Assembly (NCBI RefSeq): GCF_900142445.1
Contig: NZ_FRAV01000006.1
Span: forward strand, 113,022-177,021
Direction of reading: 5' to 3'
DNA: 64,000 nucleotides
Source: Chryseobacterium polytrichastri
GTDB lineage: Bacteria > Bacteroidota > Bacteroidia > Flavobacteriales > Weeksellaceae
The notes below the pieces were generated by a model, which was not told the origin of the DNA, searched no databases, and saw only the letters and a program-made list of their open reading frames with translations. Both the position numbers and the translations under genes were made by a program. Of the stretch, positions 1 through 8,930 are shown one piece after another (position 1 is the first letter of the stretch; the number at the start of each line of letters is the position of its first letter).

Positions 1-2
1 AA

Positions 3-1400
3 AGAAATCATGAAGGTTGGGTTGTGACATTGCAATATCCAAGTTACCTTCCGCTGATAACCTACGCTGAAAACCGTGAATTAAGAAAAGAAATTGCCTT
101 AGCCAATGGTAAAAAATCTTTTGACGGTGGCGAATTTGACAATCAAAATCTTATCAAAGAATTGCTTACTCTAAAACAACAAAAAGCTGAATTATTAGGC
201 TATGCAAATTATGCAGACTATGTGTTGGAAGAAAGAATGGCAAAATCTCCAACCAAGGTATTGGACTTTTTAAATGAGATGCTAACGAAAGCAAAGCCTT
301 ACGCTGAAAAAGAAATTGAAGAATTAAAATCATTAGCAAAAGCTGATGGAATAGACGAAATACAAGGTTATGATCATACTTTTTATGCTGAAAAACTTCG
401 TAAAGCAAAATATGATTTAAACGATGAGGAATTAAAACCTTATTTCCCATTAGATCAGGTTCAAGATGCTGTTTTTGGTTTGGCTCATCAATTATTCGGG
501 TTAACCTTTGAAGAAAGAAACGATATTCCAAAATATCATGAAGATGTGAAAGTGTATGAAGTCAAAGAGAATGGCGAGTACAAATCGTTGTTATACGTCG
601 ACTATTTCCCAAGAAAAGGTAAAAGAGCCGGAGCCTGGATGACGAGCTACAAAAATCAGTATAAAAAAGATGGTGAAAACTCCCGTCCACATATTTCTAT
701 CGTTTGTAATTTCAACAAACCGACAAAAGATACACCGAGTTTATTGACGTTCCAGGAAGTGACGACTTTATTCCATGAGTTTGGTCACGCTCTTCACGGA
801 ATGTTGGCTAACACGCAATACCCTACCCTTTCAGGAACTTCTGTAAAATGGGATTTTGTTGAATTGCCTTCTCAGTTTCTGGAGAATTTTTGTTACGAAC
901 CTGAGTTCTTAAAAACTTTCGCAAAACATTATAAAACAGGTGAAGTTCTTCCCGATGAAAAAATTCAAAAGATTGAACAGTCTAAAAACTTTATGGAAGG
1001 CTATCAAACGATGAGACAATTAGGTTTCGGAATTTTGGATATGAATTATCATACAAAAGTTGCAGAGTTGGAAAATGAGACTGTAAAAGAGTTTGAAGAT
1101 AAGTACACCAAAGCAACACAACTTTATCCTTCAAATCCTGAAACGGCCATGAGCCCGAGTTTCTCCCATATTTTCCAAGGTGGATATTCTGCGGGATACT
1201 ATTCTTACAAATGGGCAGAAGTTTTGGACGCTGATGCTTTCCAGTATTTTAAAGAAAACGGAATTTTTAATCCTGAAATCGCCGCAAAATATAAAATCCT
1301 TCTTTCTTCCGGCGGAACAAAAGATCCAATGGAATTGTATAAGAATTTCAGAGGAAGCGAACCGAAAGTGGAAAGTTTGTTGAAGAGGGCGTTTGGGTAA
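3..1400 (+). CDS. M3 family zinc oligopeptidase (Dcp/OpdA type), 5' end outside window
   Basis: Zinc metallopeptidase of family M3, which degrades short peptides. The frame is open back to base 3 (through Asn-His-Glu-Gly-Trp-Val), so the gene begins before the window; the roughly 465 residues present are the C-terminal two thirds of a protein that is usually about 680-700 residues. The zinc motif HEFGH is encoded at 774-788, and the Glu in FVELPSQ, 25 residues after the motif, fits the third ligand. Downstream segments GYQTMRQLGFG and FQGGYSAGYYSY are typical of the family's substrate-binding part. The GTG at 24 is internal and not a start. Location (cytoplasm or periplasm) cannot be told because the N-terminus is missing. 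A hairpin terminator follows the stop. Confidence 0.93.
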   Translation, partial: RNHEGWVVTLQYPSYLPLITYAENRELRKEIALANGKKSFDGGEFDNQNLIKELLTLKQQKAELLGYANYADYVLEERMAKSPTKVLDFLNEMLTKAKPYAEKEIEELKSLAKADGIDEIQGYDHTFYAEKLRKAKYDLNDEELKPYFPLDQVQDAVFGLAHQLFGLTFEERNDIPKYHEDVKVYEVKENGEYKSLLYVDYFPRKGKRAGAWMTSYKNQYKKDGENSRPHISIVCNFNKPTKDTPSLLTFQEVTTLFHEFGHALHGMLANTQYPTLSGTSVKWDFVELPSQFLENFCYEPEFLKTFAKHYKTGEVLPDEKIQKIEQSKNFMEGYQTMRQLGFGILDMNYHTKVAELENETVKEFEDKYTKATQLYPSNPETAMSPSFSHIFQGGYSAGYYSYKWAEVLDADAFQYFKENGIFNPEIAAKYKILLSSGGTKDPMELYKNFRGSEPKVESLLKRAFG

Positions 1401-1415
1401 AAAATAAAATATTGA

Positions 1416-1453
1416 AAACCATTAAGCCTTAATTAAAGCTTAATGGTTTTTAA
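1416..1453 (+). terminator. Rho-independent terminator after M3 peptidase
   Basis: Perfect 13-bp inverted repeat: arm AAAACCATTAAGC at 1416-1428, 10-base loop, complementary arm at 1439-1451, followed by a T-rich stretch. It closes the peptidase transcript just before the next gene at 1469. Confidence 0.85.
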
Positions 1454-1468
1454 TTTAATAAAAAATCA

Positions 1469-1903
1469 ATGAAAATAATTAGAGATATTGTCTGTCAAGT
1501 TTATTATGATACGAAATCATCCGGAAAAATTTTTGAGCTTCTGAACTTTTATTTACCGAAATATAAACCTTTGAATTTAGATTATACTTTCAGAATTGAT
1601 AGCGAGGAAGGATTTAGTAGTAATCAGGAAATGATTGATTATTTTGTGAATACAAGTAATATTGATCAAACGTTTTATTGGAATCAATCTACAGATAATC
1701 CTGATAATATTTATTTTGGTGTAAATATTACAAACGATAACAAAACTGTATTTAGCTTAACAATTGATGGTACAATTGAGCAAGCAGAAGTTTATTTAAA
1801 TGATTTAAAACAAAAACTTGATTCCGATATAGGTTTCATTAGTTTTGTCAATCCTGCAGAATATTATAATGGAATAGATTTTAAAAATAAATATTCATTT
1901 TAA
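1469..1903 (+). CDS. Hypothetical protein, 144 aa
   Basis: I do not recognise a family. The protein is acidic and rich in Asn, Asp, Tyr and Phe, with no signal peptide, no membrane segment and no cysteine cluster, so it is probably cytoplasmic. It starts about 15 bases after the terminator of the preceding gene, which suggests it has its own promoter. The codon use and AT-rich composition match the surrounding genes. The alternating hydrophobic and polar pattern, as in YFGVNITNDNKTVFSLTIDG, looks like a beta-rich fold, possibly one of the small proteins found near polymorphic toxin or immunity loci, but nothing next to it supports that reading. Confidence 0.7.
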   Translation: MKIIRDIVCQVYYDTKSSGKIFELLNFYLPKYKPLNLDYTFRIDSEEGFSSNQEMIDYFVNTSNIDQTFYWNQSTDNPDNIYFGVNITNDNKTVFSLTIDGTIEQAEVYLNDLKQKLDSDIGFISFVNPAEYYNGIDFKNKYSF

Positions 1904-1951
1904 ATAATAACAATATATCCCTCTGGCTAGAAAATAAAAAAACACAGCAAT

Positions 1952-2683
1952 ATGCAACAAAACAAATACGACAACACTTCCTTTTTCAAACAATACGAAA
2001 AAATGCTCCGTTCTCAAAAAGGATTGGAAGGTGCAGGAGAATGGCCTGCTTTGAAAAAAATGTTGCCTGATTTTTCAGGGAAGGATGTTCTTGATTTGGG
2101 CTGTGGTTTTGGTTGGCATTGCAGATATGCTATTGAAAATGGGGCAAAATCTGTTATTGGAATTGACCTTTCAGAAAAGATGCTTGAAAAAGCGAGAGAA
2201 ATCAATGCTCTGGAAGGTATTCACTATGAAAGAAAAGCCCTTGAAGAAGTAGATTATCCTGCTGATAAATTTGATATTATTTTAAGCTCTTTGACTTTCC
2301 ATTATATAGAATCATTTGATACCTTGGCGCAAAACATTTACAAATGGTTGAAACCGAACGGACATTTTGTGTTTTCAGTGGAACATCCTGTTTTTACAGC
2401 ACAGGGAAATCAGGATTGGGCTTATAATGAAAATGGAGAAAAGCTGCATTGGCCTGTGGATAATTATTTCATAGAAGGAAAAAGAAATACTACTTTTTTA
2501 GGTGAAGACGTTGTAAAATACCACAGAACTTTAACAACGTATCTCAACAGCCTTTTACGACAAGGTTTTAAAATCAAAGAAGTAATTGAACCAGAACCGA
2601 GTGAAGAAATGCTGAAAGAGTTTTCAGAAATGAAAGATGAATTGCGCAGACCGATGATGCTATTGATTTCTGTAGAAAAGTAA
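1952..2683 (+). CDS. Class I SAM-dependent methyltransferase, 243 aa
   Basis: Transfers a methyl group from S-adenosylmethionine to an unknown small molecule or protein. The SAM-binding motif I is clear as VLDLGCGFGWH around residues 45-55, followed by the acidic strand-2 motif VIGIDLSEKML around 68-78, and a motif near FDIILSSLTFHYIE at about 110-123. Length and order match the UbiE/Methyltransf_11 type. The C-terminal half (EHPVFTAQGNQDW) resembles proteins often annotated only as class I methyltransferase in Bacteroidetes. It stands alone with about 50 bases on either side, so the neighbours give no substrate hint. Confidence 0.88.
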   Translation: MQQNKYDNTSFFKQYEKMLRSQKGLEGAGEWPALKKMLPDFSGKDVLDLGCGFGWHCRYAIENGAKSVIGIDLSEKMLEKAREINALEGIHYERKALEEVDYPADKFDIILSSLTFHYIESFDTLAQNIYKWLKPNGHFVFSVEHPVFTAQGNQDWAYNENGEKLHWPVDNYFIEGKRNTTFLGEDVVKYHRTLTTYLNSLLRQGFKIKEVIEPEPSEEMLKEFSEMKDELRRPMMLLISVEK

Positions 2684-2746
2684 CTCAGTTTTTAAAATTA
2701 ACTTACACTGAAAAAAACTATATTTATCTAAAAAAACGTAACTATT

Positions 2747-3409
2747 ATGTTCAACTTCTTAAAGAAAAAGAAAGCTAAAGTACATATTAATTCTGTTTCT
2801 ATTCCTCATTTCGGATGGGATAAAGTAGAAGAAAATGAGTCTAGAATTATTTGGGTAAATCCTGAACAAAATGCTTTAATTTCATTATATTTTTTTGACC
2901 TTCAGCCTGATCTACCTACCATAAAAGATACTAATCATCTGAGAGATTTTCATAGGAAATCTATTGCTGCATCAGGCGGTGGAATTATTGAAGTAAATAC
3001 TTTCAAAGTACAAAATATCCCTAGTGTAAAAACTATTTTTAAAATTCCTCAAGCCGAAAGTGGAATGACTTATATTGCTTCCGTGACAATTCCTTTTAAA
3101 AACTGCAGTTTCGTGATCAAAGTACAAGCAGTTGAAGCGGGAACAACCGGAATTCGAGATACCGTTATTTTAAGTAAATTATTAGAAAGCGAAGAAGTTT
3201 CTTTTGATAATGATGATCTTCAAAACTGGTTCGAAGATCCTTATGATCCTACTTTTAAAGAAGGAACTTTAATGAACAAATCTGAGCAGGAAAAATATGA
3301 TGCAGAATTCCCTCAGCATCCTTTGACTATTGCACGGATTTCAATTAGCAAAGCCATCCAGGAAGTCGTTTTCAAACCTGAAATAAAAGATCTTCCTGCT
3401 TTTAAATAA
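2747..3409 (+). CDS. Hypothetical protein, 220 aa
   Basis: Unrecognised soluble protein. It starts with the very basic stretch MFNFLKKKKAK, then continues as a mixed alpha/beta domain with Trp- and Phe-rich turns (HFGWDKVEENESRIIWV) and a conserved-looking C-terminal block ending in KDLPAFK. There is no signal peptide or membrane segment. The start is the only reasonable ATG, and A-rich sequence precedes it as is usual in this phylum. It looks like a lineage-restricted flavobacterial protein. The neighbours, a methyltransferase and a SnoaL-like lipoprotein, do not suggest a role. Confidence 0.72.
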   Translation: MFNFLKKKKAKVHINSVSIPHFGWDKVEENESRIIWVNPEQNALISLYFFDLQPDLPTIKDTNHLRDFHRKSIAASGGGIIEVNTFKVQNIPSVKTIFKIPQAESGMTYIASVTIPFKNCSFVIKVQAVEAGTTGIRDTVILSKLLESEEVSFDNDDLQNWFEDPYDPTFKEGTLMNKSEQEKYDAEFPQHPLTIARISISKAIQEVVFKPEIKDLPAFK

Positions 3410-3612
3410 TTTTAAAGACCTATGAACTTCTCACTTATAAAGAGAGCCAAATATCATGTGTAAACAAGAACCGCTACATACGCTATAGAATAATATCATC
3501 AACAAGCTTTTGAGTTTTCAAAGGCTTTCTTTTTTTTTTAATGAATATATCCTGATTTTTTCATACTTTTATTTCAACAATCTGTCAACACAAACAGGTG
3601 AAAATCTAACCC

Positions 3613-4059
3613 ATGAAAACAATCAAAAAGCTATTCCCTATATTTTTTATTTCTTTCCTTTTATTATCCTGCAATACCGTTTCTGAAAAGAATATAAGTG
3701 AAAACGAAAAACTGATTACCAATTATTTTGAGCTTTTCAACAAGCATCAATGGGAAAATTTATCCAATCTATATATTGACAATGCTGAATTCAAAGATCC
3801 TTCATTAGGAACCGGAATTGTAAAACAGACCAAGAAAGATTTTGTGAAAAAATATTCAGAACTAAACCAACTTTTTCCTGATTTAAAAGATAAAATCATT
3901 CAGATTTATCCATCCGGAGAAAATAACATCATCGTAGAGTTTATTTCTACGGGATCAGGTCCTGGTAATTCAAAATTTGAGCTTCCCATTTGTACCATAT
4001 TCACTATAGAGAATGGGAAAATTACCAAAGATTTTACGTATTATGACAATATTGAATAA
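3613..4059 (+). CDS. SnoaL/NTF2-like lipoprotein, 148 aa
   Basis: Small exported protein with the NTF2/SnoaL cone fold. Residues 1-20 are a lipoprotein signal peptide: Lys-rich start, hydrophobic core IFFISFLLLS, then a lipobox ending LLSC, so the mature protein should be anchored by lipidated Cys20. The remaining part carries the SnoaL signature: NYFELFNKHQWENLSNLYI, the FKDPSLGTG turn, a central KKYSELNQLFPDL helix and the C-terminal ITKDFTYYDN strand. Members of this fold bind or isomerise small hydrophobic ligands, but the substrate cannot be read from sequence. The next gene, an exported alpha/beta hydrolase, is 45 bases away and may be co-transcribed. Confidence 0.82.
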   Translation: MKTIKKLFPIFFISFLLLSCNTVSEKNISENEKLITNYFELFNKHQWENLSNLYIDNAEFKDPSLGTGIVKQTKKDFVKKYSELNQLFPDLKDKIIQIYPSGENNIIVEFISTGSGPGNSKFELPICTIFTIENGKITKDFTYYDNIE

Positions 4060-4104
4060 TTAAAAAATATCAAAAAAACAATCTGAAATTTATCCCTAAT
4101 TTTT

Positions 4105-4953
4105 ATGAACAGTATGCATACAAGAAAACTTGAACAGAATATAATCATCCTTTTGATGATCTTCACCATCAATCCAATTTTTGGACAAAAAAAAGAATTT
4201 CGGGATACAAAAGTTGATACACTTACTTTTTTAAACAATAGAAAAATATTAAACAGCTTAAACACCAATAAATTTCAAAAGAAAATATTCATAGATAATG
4301 ACATTCAAATTCCTTACAGATTTTTAACGCCTAAAAATAATCTCGTAAACAAAAAATATCCGTTGGTTATTACATTTCATAACTCTTCAAGAATTGGCAA
4401 TGATAATGAAAATCAGCTTGAGCCCTTTGCTAAAATCTGGTTACGCGATGAAATTTATGAGAAATACCCTTGTTATGTTGTTGCACCACAATTCAATACA
4501 CGATCCACAAATTATGAGATCAATGGAGAAGGTATTCAAGTTTCAAAACCATCCAACGAGGTTTTTGCTTTATTGAAATTGATTACAAATCTTAAAAAAG
4601 AATATCCCAATATAGATACCAACAGAATCTATCTGATTGGTTATTCAATGGGAGGTTCCACAGCTCAAAATTTAATGAGTTTACAACCTAATACATTTGC
4701 TGCGATGGTTTCTGTTGCCTCCGTTCCGGATTTGTCGAATCTTAATGCAATTAAAGAAAAAAACATCTGGTTAATCCACGGCAAAAATGATGATGAAAAC
4801 CCATATATTGGCAGCGTAGAATTATTCAATAAACTTCCTTCCGACAAAAAATTGATTTTCACAACATTCACCAATCTTAATCATAACAATATTGTGATTC
4901 CGTTTTTGATTACAGATGAAATTCCGAAATGGTTATTTGAAAAACGCAAATAA
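4105..4953 (+). CDS. Exported alpha/beta hydrolase (esterase/phospholipase-like), 282 aa
   Basis: Probable carboxylesterase or prolyl-oligopeptidase-type hydrolase. Residues 1-28 form a signal peptide (IIILLMIFTINPIFGQ). The nucleophile elbow is GYSMGGS (GxSxG) near residue 180, preceded by NRIYLIGYS as in feruloyl esterase-like and dienelactone-hydrolase-like proteins. A candidate catalytic Asp lies in IHGKNDDENPY and a candidate His in LNHNN near the C-terminus. The oxyanion strand YPLVITFHNSSRIG fits the HGxG-type region in degenerate form. It lies 45 bases after the SnoaL-like gene. Substrate unknown. Confidence 0.85.
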   Translation: MNSMHTRKLEQNIIILLMIFTINPIFGQKKEFRDTKVDTLTFLNNRKILNSLNTNKFQKKIFIDNDIQIPYRFLTPKNNLVNKKYPLVITFHNSSRIGNDNENQLEPFAKIWLRDEIYEKYPCYVVAPQFNTRSTNYEINGEGIQVSKPSNEVFALLKLITNLKKEYPNIDTNRIYLIGYSMGGSTAQNLMSLQPNTFAAMVSVASVPDLSNLNAIKEKNIWLIHGKNDDENPYIGSVELFNKLPSDKKLIFTTFTNLNHNNIVIPFLITDEIPKWLFEKRK

Positions 4954-5102
4954 AAAATATTTTACTTATTACGATAATTTTGACGAAAAAAAACTGCATA
5001 AAAAGATAAGTAATGATTGATTACCAATTATTGGACTGTAAGTAAAATTGCATATCAACTAAGATTTGAATATCAGCCGTCAATTACTCAAATATTAATG
5101 GG

Positions 5103-5133
5103 TTGCTTCAGGAGATTGTTTTTCCTACCTTCG
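5103..5133 (+). promoter_or_regulatory. Predicted promoter of the serine hydrolase gene
   Basis: A TTG at 5103-5105 and TACCTTCG at 5126-5133 are separated by 20 bases. This matches the Bacteroidetes -33/-7 pattern (TTG and TAnnTTTG) with one mismatch in the -7 box. The expected start is near 5138, about 90 bases before the ATG at 5226. Confidence 0.5.
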
Positions 5134-5225
5134 TTTTTAATAACAAAGGAAATTTATTACATCATAAAATGTAATATAAAAAAGCATTGAACTGTCTTAT
5201 ACAAAACCCCCATAACCAATTGATT

Positions 5226-6512
5226 ATGAAAACACTGATATCCTTTCTTGCTTTTTTTTATTCCGTACATACTTTTTCTCAAAATAATAACAATTATGAA
5301 CAAAAATTAGACGAGTATTTCTTAGCTTTAACGGAAATTAAAAATTTCAATGGAAATGTAATTGTAGCAAAAAACGGGGCAAAAGTTCTCGACAAAACAT
5401 ATAATATTACTGGAGAAAATGATAGTTTAAAAATAAATCATAACAGTAAATTTATTATTGCATCAGTGTCTAAGATCTTTATACGTTACGGGATATTAAA
5501 ACTTTTAGAACAGGGGAAAATAAATTTGTCAGACAAAATAACTAAATTCATTCCAGATTTTCCAAACGGCAATAAAATTTCGATCGAACAATTGATGGAT
5601 CATAAATCTGGCCTGCCCAGAGAAATTAAAGATTATGAAAAGTACGATCATCTTAAGCTAGACAAAATCATAGAACTTGCAAAGCGAGAATCTTTAGAGT
5701 TTGAACCTGGTACTAAAACTTTATATTCTAACGTTGGATACTTCGTTTTACATTATATTATTGATAAAGTTTCTAATAATGGATATTGGGATTTTATGCA
5801 GTATGAGATTATTAAAAAATATAAGCTGAATCATACCGGAGAGTTCAATAACACCCAATCTATTTCTGATTTTGCATATGGCTTCTCAACTGAAAATGGC
5901 AAAATAGTTCCTGTTTCCCGAAATAGTATCAATAGATTTGAAACCGGAAATTATTTTTCTACCATTGATGATCTTTATCTCTTCAGTCAACAACTCCTTA
6001 CAGGAAAATACATTAAAAAATCTCTAGCTCTTAAAATGTTTGGAGAAAAAGGCGTGTTGATACAGGCTGGAGGAAGACCAGGCTACAGAGCATATTATTA
6101 TCAAAATATTACTTCTAAGATTACGTTTATCTTTGTATCAAATTATACTGATATTCCATTCCAGGAAGTTACTGGTGATGTCATCAATATATTGGATGAT
6201 AAGCCGTATGAAGTTCCAAAGAAAATTTATAAAAATGCCATTGCTCTTTCTCCTGAAGTTTTAAAAAGATATCTCGGGAAATTTGAATTGGAAGCAGACA
6301 AAACGCAAACCTTTACTGTTTCTTTAGAGAATGAGCAGTTAAGCATTACAGATAGTGACGGCGAAAAGACAAAGATCTATCCGGAATCAGAATTTTCTTT
6401 TTTTGATAATCCTGAATCTAAAGACAGTTATAATTTCATTAATCATGATGGAAAGTATAATCTCGTTATTATTTCAACTGGGATTACATTGAAAACTATA
6501 AAAATTGAATAA
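5226..6512 (+). CDS. Exported serine hydrolase, beta-lactamase/class C PBP fold, 428 aa
   Basis: Member of the broad Beta-lactamase (class C/PBP4*) family; such proteins are mostly D-aminopeptidases or esterases and not true beta-lactamases. I place the start at 5226 because the sequence from there (MKTLISFLAFFYSVHTFSQ) is a normal signal peptide, while an upstream in-frame ATG at 5187 adds 13 residues that do not fit one. The SxxK motif is SVSK (residues 80-83), with the nearby context NSKFIIASVSK. YSN appears in TLYSNVGYF as the second catalytic motif. The third box is QAGGRPGYRAYYY in place of KTG or HxG. The last 100 residues (YKNAIALSPEVLKRYLGKFE) match the small beta domain that follows the hydrolase domain in many Bacteroidetes homologues. 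Confidence 0.87.
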   Translation: MKTLISFLAFFYSVHTFSQNNNNYEQKLDEYFLALTEIKNFNGNVIVAKNGAKVLDKTYNITGENDSLKINHNSKFIIASVSKIFIRYGILKLLEQGKINLSDKITKFIPDFPNGNKISIEQLMDHKSGLPREIKDYEKYDHLKLDKIIELAKRESLEFEPGTKTLYSNVGYFVLHYIIDKVSNNGYWDFMQYEIIKKYKLNHTGEFNNTQSISDFAYGFSTENGKIVPVSRNSINRFETGNYFSTIDDLYLFSQQLLTGKYIKKSLALKMFGEKGVLIQAGGRPGYRAYYYQNITSKITFIFVSNYTDIPFQEVTGDVINILDDKPYEVPKKIYKNAIALSPEVLKRYLGKFELEADKTQTFTVSLENEQLSITDSDGEKTKIYPESEFSFFDNPESKDSYNFINHDGKYNLVIISTGITLKTIKIE

Positions 6513-6536
6513 TAAATACATCTATATTTTTAAATA

Positions 6537-6917
6537 ATGAATATAATTTCAAGACTAGAAAACGTAAAAAAACTTCAGGCAAAAAGATGGGAAAATGAAG
6601 ATCACTGGGATGACATCAATGATCTTTTAGTTAAAGAATTAGATGAAATTTTACTCATCGAACCTGAAAATACAGCAGCTTTAATTAATATCGGCGCAGT
6701 CTATTCTGATATGGGAGAAAATGAAAAAGCCATAGAATATTTGAAGACCGCCCTCAACTTAGGTTCAGTAGATAAAAACTTATACATCAACTTGGCCATT
6801 GTCATGGTTTACATGGAAATGCATCAGGAAGAGTATCACGAATACCTTGAAACGGCTGAAAATAAAATGGAAGATCCGTTGACTTTTAAAGCATATTTCG
6901 ACCCTAACTCTCAGTAA
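6537..6917 (+). CDS. Tetratricopeptide repeat protein, 126 aa
   Basis: Small cytoplasmic TPR protein. A complete TPR unit is visible as NTAALINIGAVYSDMGENEKAIEYLKTALNLG (about residues 42-73), followed by a weaker second unit (DKNLYINLAIVMVYMEMHQEEYHEYLETA). The first 35 residues form a charged helix. There are no signal or membrane segments. Such proteins act as adaptors for protein contacts; no partner is evident. It begins 24 bases after the serine hydrolase and may share its transcript. Confidence 0.82.
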   Translation: MNIISRLENVKKLQAKRWENEDHWDDINDLLVKELDEILLIEPENTAALINIGAVYSDMGENEKAIEYLKTALNLGSVDKNLYINLAIVMVYMEMHQEEYHEYLETAENKMEDPLTFKAYFDPNSQ

Positions 6918-6980
6918 GAATTTATTTTAACTATTAAAAAAAATTACTTATTTTTATTTATAATTTAAATTCTAAAAACC

Positions 6981-7181
6981 ATGTTACTAGCTATTTTATT
7001 ACCCTTTTTATCCTTCATCGTTCGTGGAAAAGTCTTAACAGGAATTATCTGTTTAATTTTACAAATTACTTTAATTGGTTGGATTCCGGCTGCAGCCTGG
7101 GCAGTATTATCATTGAACAACGAAAGAGCAGAAGAGCGAAATGATAAATTGATTAAGGCCATGCGAAATAATCAGAGATAA
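6981..7181 (+). CDS. YqaE/Pmp3-family small membrane protein, 66 aa
   Basis: Two-helix membrane peptide of the YqaE/Pmp3 (UPF0057) family, linked in other organisms to membrane potential and stress tolerance. The two hydrophobic segments are MLLAILLPFLSFIVRG and GIICLILQITLIGWIPAAAW, joined by the short loop typical of the family, and the GWIPAAAWA stretch is the usual end of helix 2. The C-terminal 22 residues are charged (NNERAEERNDKLIKAMRNNQ), longer than in the shortest family members. The next gene follows after 4 bases, so the two are very probably translated from one mRNA. Confidence 0.85.
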   Translation: MLLAILLPFLSFIVRGKVLTGIICLILQITLIGWIPAAAWAVLSLNNERAEERNDKLIKAMRNNQR

Positions 7182-7185
7182 TTAA

Positions 7186-7485
7186 ATGCTCGATTTTTAT
7201 TCCATAAAAGATCATCAGCCTACTCCCAGCTTTCCTGAAAAACTGGAATTGCAATTCGTTGGAGATCTTGATGATAAAACATTCGGTAATTTACAAAATA
7301 AAAATATTATTGAAGAGAAATTTTACTATTATTCAGATTTCAGATGGAATACTGCAGAAATAAAAATGATCCACCAAAATATTTTAAAACATCAATTACA
7401 AAAAGATATCGAAGTACAAAAGTTGATTAAAATATTAGAGGTAGCCGACAAAGAAAAAAGCGGGCTCATTGCCTATGGAGATTAA
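7186..7485 (+). CDS. Hypothetical protein, 99 aa
   Basis: Unrecognised small cytoplasmic protein with no signal peptide or membrane segment. It starts 4 bases after the YqaE-type gene, so the two probably form an operon. The body is charged, with an N-terminal Pro-rich stretch (DHQPTPSFPEKLELQF) and two likely amphipathic helices in the second half (TAEIKMIHQNILKHQLQKD and EVQKLIKILEVADKEK). It ends 7 bases before the stop codon of the convergent MFS gene, so the two genes share almost no intergenic space. Confidence 0.7.
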   Translation: MLDFYSIKDHQPTPSFPEKLELQFVGDLDDKTFGNLQNKNIIEEKFYYYSDFRWNTAEIKMIHQNILKHQLQKDIEVQKLIKILEVADKEKSGLIAYGD

Positions 7486-7492
7486 ACGGAAT

Positions 7493-8890
7493 CTACTTTT
7501 TCACAGGCAAAATACTTTCTGGGACTTTCACAATCAAAACGATAACTGCAATCAAGCATATAATATTGGTGGCTAAAGCAATTTTGAAGGCTTTTTGATA
7601 ATCTGAGACTAAAGGCTGTTGTCCTAAAAAATAATAGAACAGACTTCCAACGATGATAATTCCGATAATCGCCGCCGTCTGCTGCAATGTAATATATACA
7701 CCTGAAGCATTTCCCATAAGATCTTTCGGAATTCCTGACAAGGCAATATTGGCTAAGGACGGGATTATACTTCCCACACCTACTCCATGCATAAAGAGTA
7801 ACAAATAGAGGATAGGAATTGAGGGAGTTTCTGTAAAAAAATATCCTTGAAGCATTAAAACAGTAATGATTAATATTAATCCCAAGATCAAAACTTTTTT
7901 GCCATATCGTAAAATGAGTTTTGCAGAGAAAACAGATGCGAGAATAAAACCAAATCCCTGAAAAACAATAATTTCTCCGGAATCTAAAGGATTAATTTTC
8001 AATCCTTCCTGAAAGAAAATAGACAAGACATAGAAATAAGAATCCAACATAATAAAGAAAAAAGAAACGGCAAGAATTCCTATGTTGAAGTTTTTAAATG
8101 TAAATAATTTGAAATCAATCAAATAAGGTTTATTTTTCAATATTCTATTTTTTTGATTTTTAATAAAGTAAGCCAAAAGTATTACAGAAATCACCATCAA
8201 AACAATACTTTCAATACCAAAGCTTCCATGCTCTGAAATGGTTAATGCATACGTAAAGCAAAATAATCCTATCGCTAATAAAGCAACGCCTAAAAAATCA
8301 AACCTTTCTGTAATCGTTATTTTAGATTCATCTAATAACTTAAAACCTAGAACAACAGCGAAAAGGCAAATAGGAATATTAATAAAGAAAATCAACCTCC
8401 AAGCTTCATTGATGAATGTTAGAGATGAAAAATAGCCACCCAAAAATTGTCCTAAAATCGTTCCGATTCCAATCGTTATTCCGTACCAGCTCATTGCTTT
8501 TGTACGTTCATGATGTTCGGGAAATAAAATCTGAATCATTGATAAAACCTGCGGCGACATCAAGGCTGCACTAAACCCTTGCATAAACCGAGAGATAATA
8601 AGAAATAAAGAATTCGTTGAGAATCCACAAGTGATGGAACTAATCATAAAAAGAATCAACCCTACAATAAACAATCGCTTTCTACCATAGAGATCTCCCA
8701 ATCTTCCTCCAGTAATGAGAAAGGAAGCAAAACCGATAAGATAAGCAGCAATGATTAATTGCATTTGTCCGTTGGAAGCATGAATATCCCGCTGAATAGA
8801 CGGTATGGAAACATTAATAATAAAAATATCCATGATGCTCAGAAGCTGGGCGAAAAGGATAACGGTTAGTTTCAGATAATTTGATCTCAT
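7493..8890 (-). CDS. MFS multidrug exporter, DHA2 (EmrB/QacA) type, 465 aa
   Basis: Proton-driven efflux permease of the major facilitator superfamily with 14 predicted membrane helices. The first helix MDIFIINVSIPSIQRD matches motif D1 of the DHA2 family (LDxTIVNVALP), and GGRLGDLYGRKRLF is motif A between helices 2 and 3. SWYGITIGIGTILGQFLGGYF is the motif C antiporter signature. It lies 40 bases downstream of a TetR-family repressor on the same strand. A near-copy of the palindrome in front of that repressor lies 4-19 bases before this ATG, so expression is probably induced by the compound the repressor binds. Confidence 0.93.
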   Translation of the reverse strand: MRSNYLKLTVILFAQLLSIMDIFIINVSIPSIQRDIHASNGQMQLIIAAYLIGFASFLITGGRLGDLYGRKRLFIVGLILFMISSITCGFSTNSLFLIISRFMQGFSAALMSPQVLSMIQILFPEHHERTKAMSWYGITIGIGTILGQFLGGYFSSLTFINEAWRLIFFINIPICLFAVVLGFKLLDESKITITERFDFLGVALLAIGLFCFTYALTISEHGSFGIESIVLMVISVILLAYFIKNQKNRILKNKPYLIDFKLFTFKNFNIGILAVSFFFIMLDSYFYVLSIFFQEGLKINPLDSGEIIVFQGFGFILASVFSAKLILRYGKKVLILGLILIITVLMLQGYFFTETPSIPILYLLLFMHGVGVGSIIPSLANIALSGIPKDLMGNASGVYITLQQTAAIIGIIIVGSLFYYFLGQQPLVSDYQKAFKIALATNIICLIAVIVLIVKVPESILPVKK

Positions 8891-8893
8891 TTT

Positions 8894-8909
8894 TATATAG
8901 AGTTATCTA
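8894..8909. promoter_or_regulatory. Second putative operator for the TetR regulator, before the MFS gene
   Basis: Read on the minus strand this 16-mer is TAGATAACTCTATATA. It matches the core of the palindrome upstream of the regulator gene (TAGATAAGTCTATCTA) at 14 of 16 positions. It sits immediately before the exporter ATG. Confidence 0.55.
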
Positions 8910-8930
8910 TTTATTTCGGAGTAAAAAAAA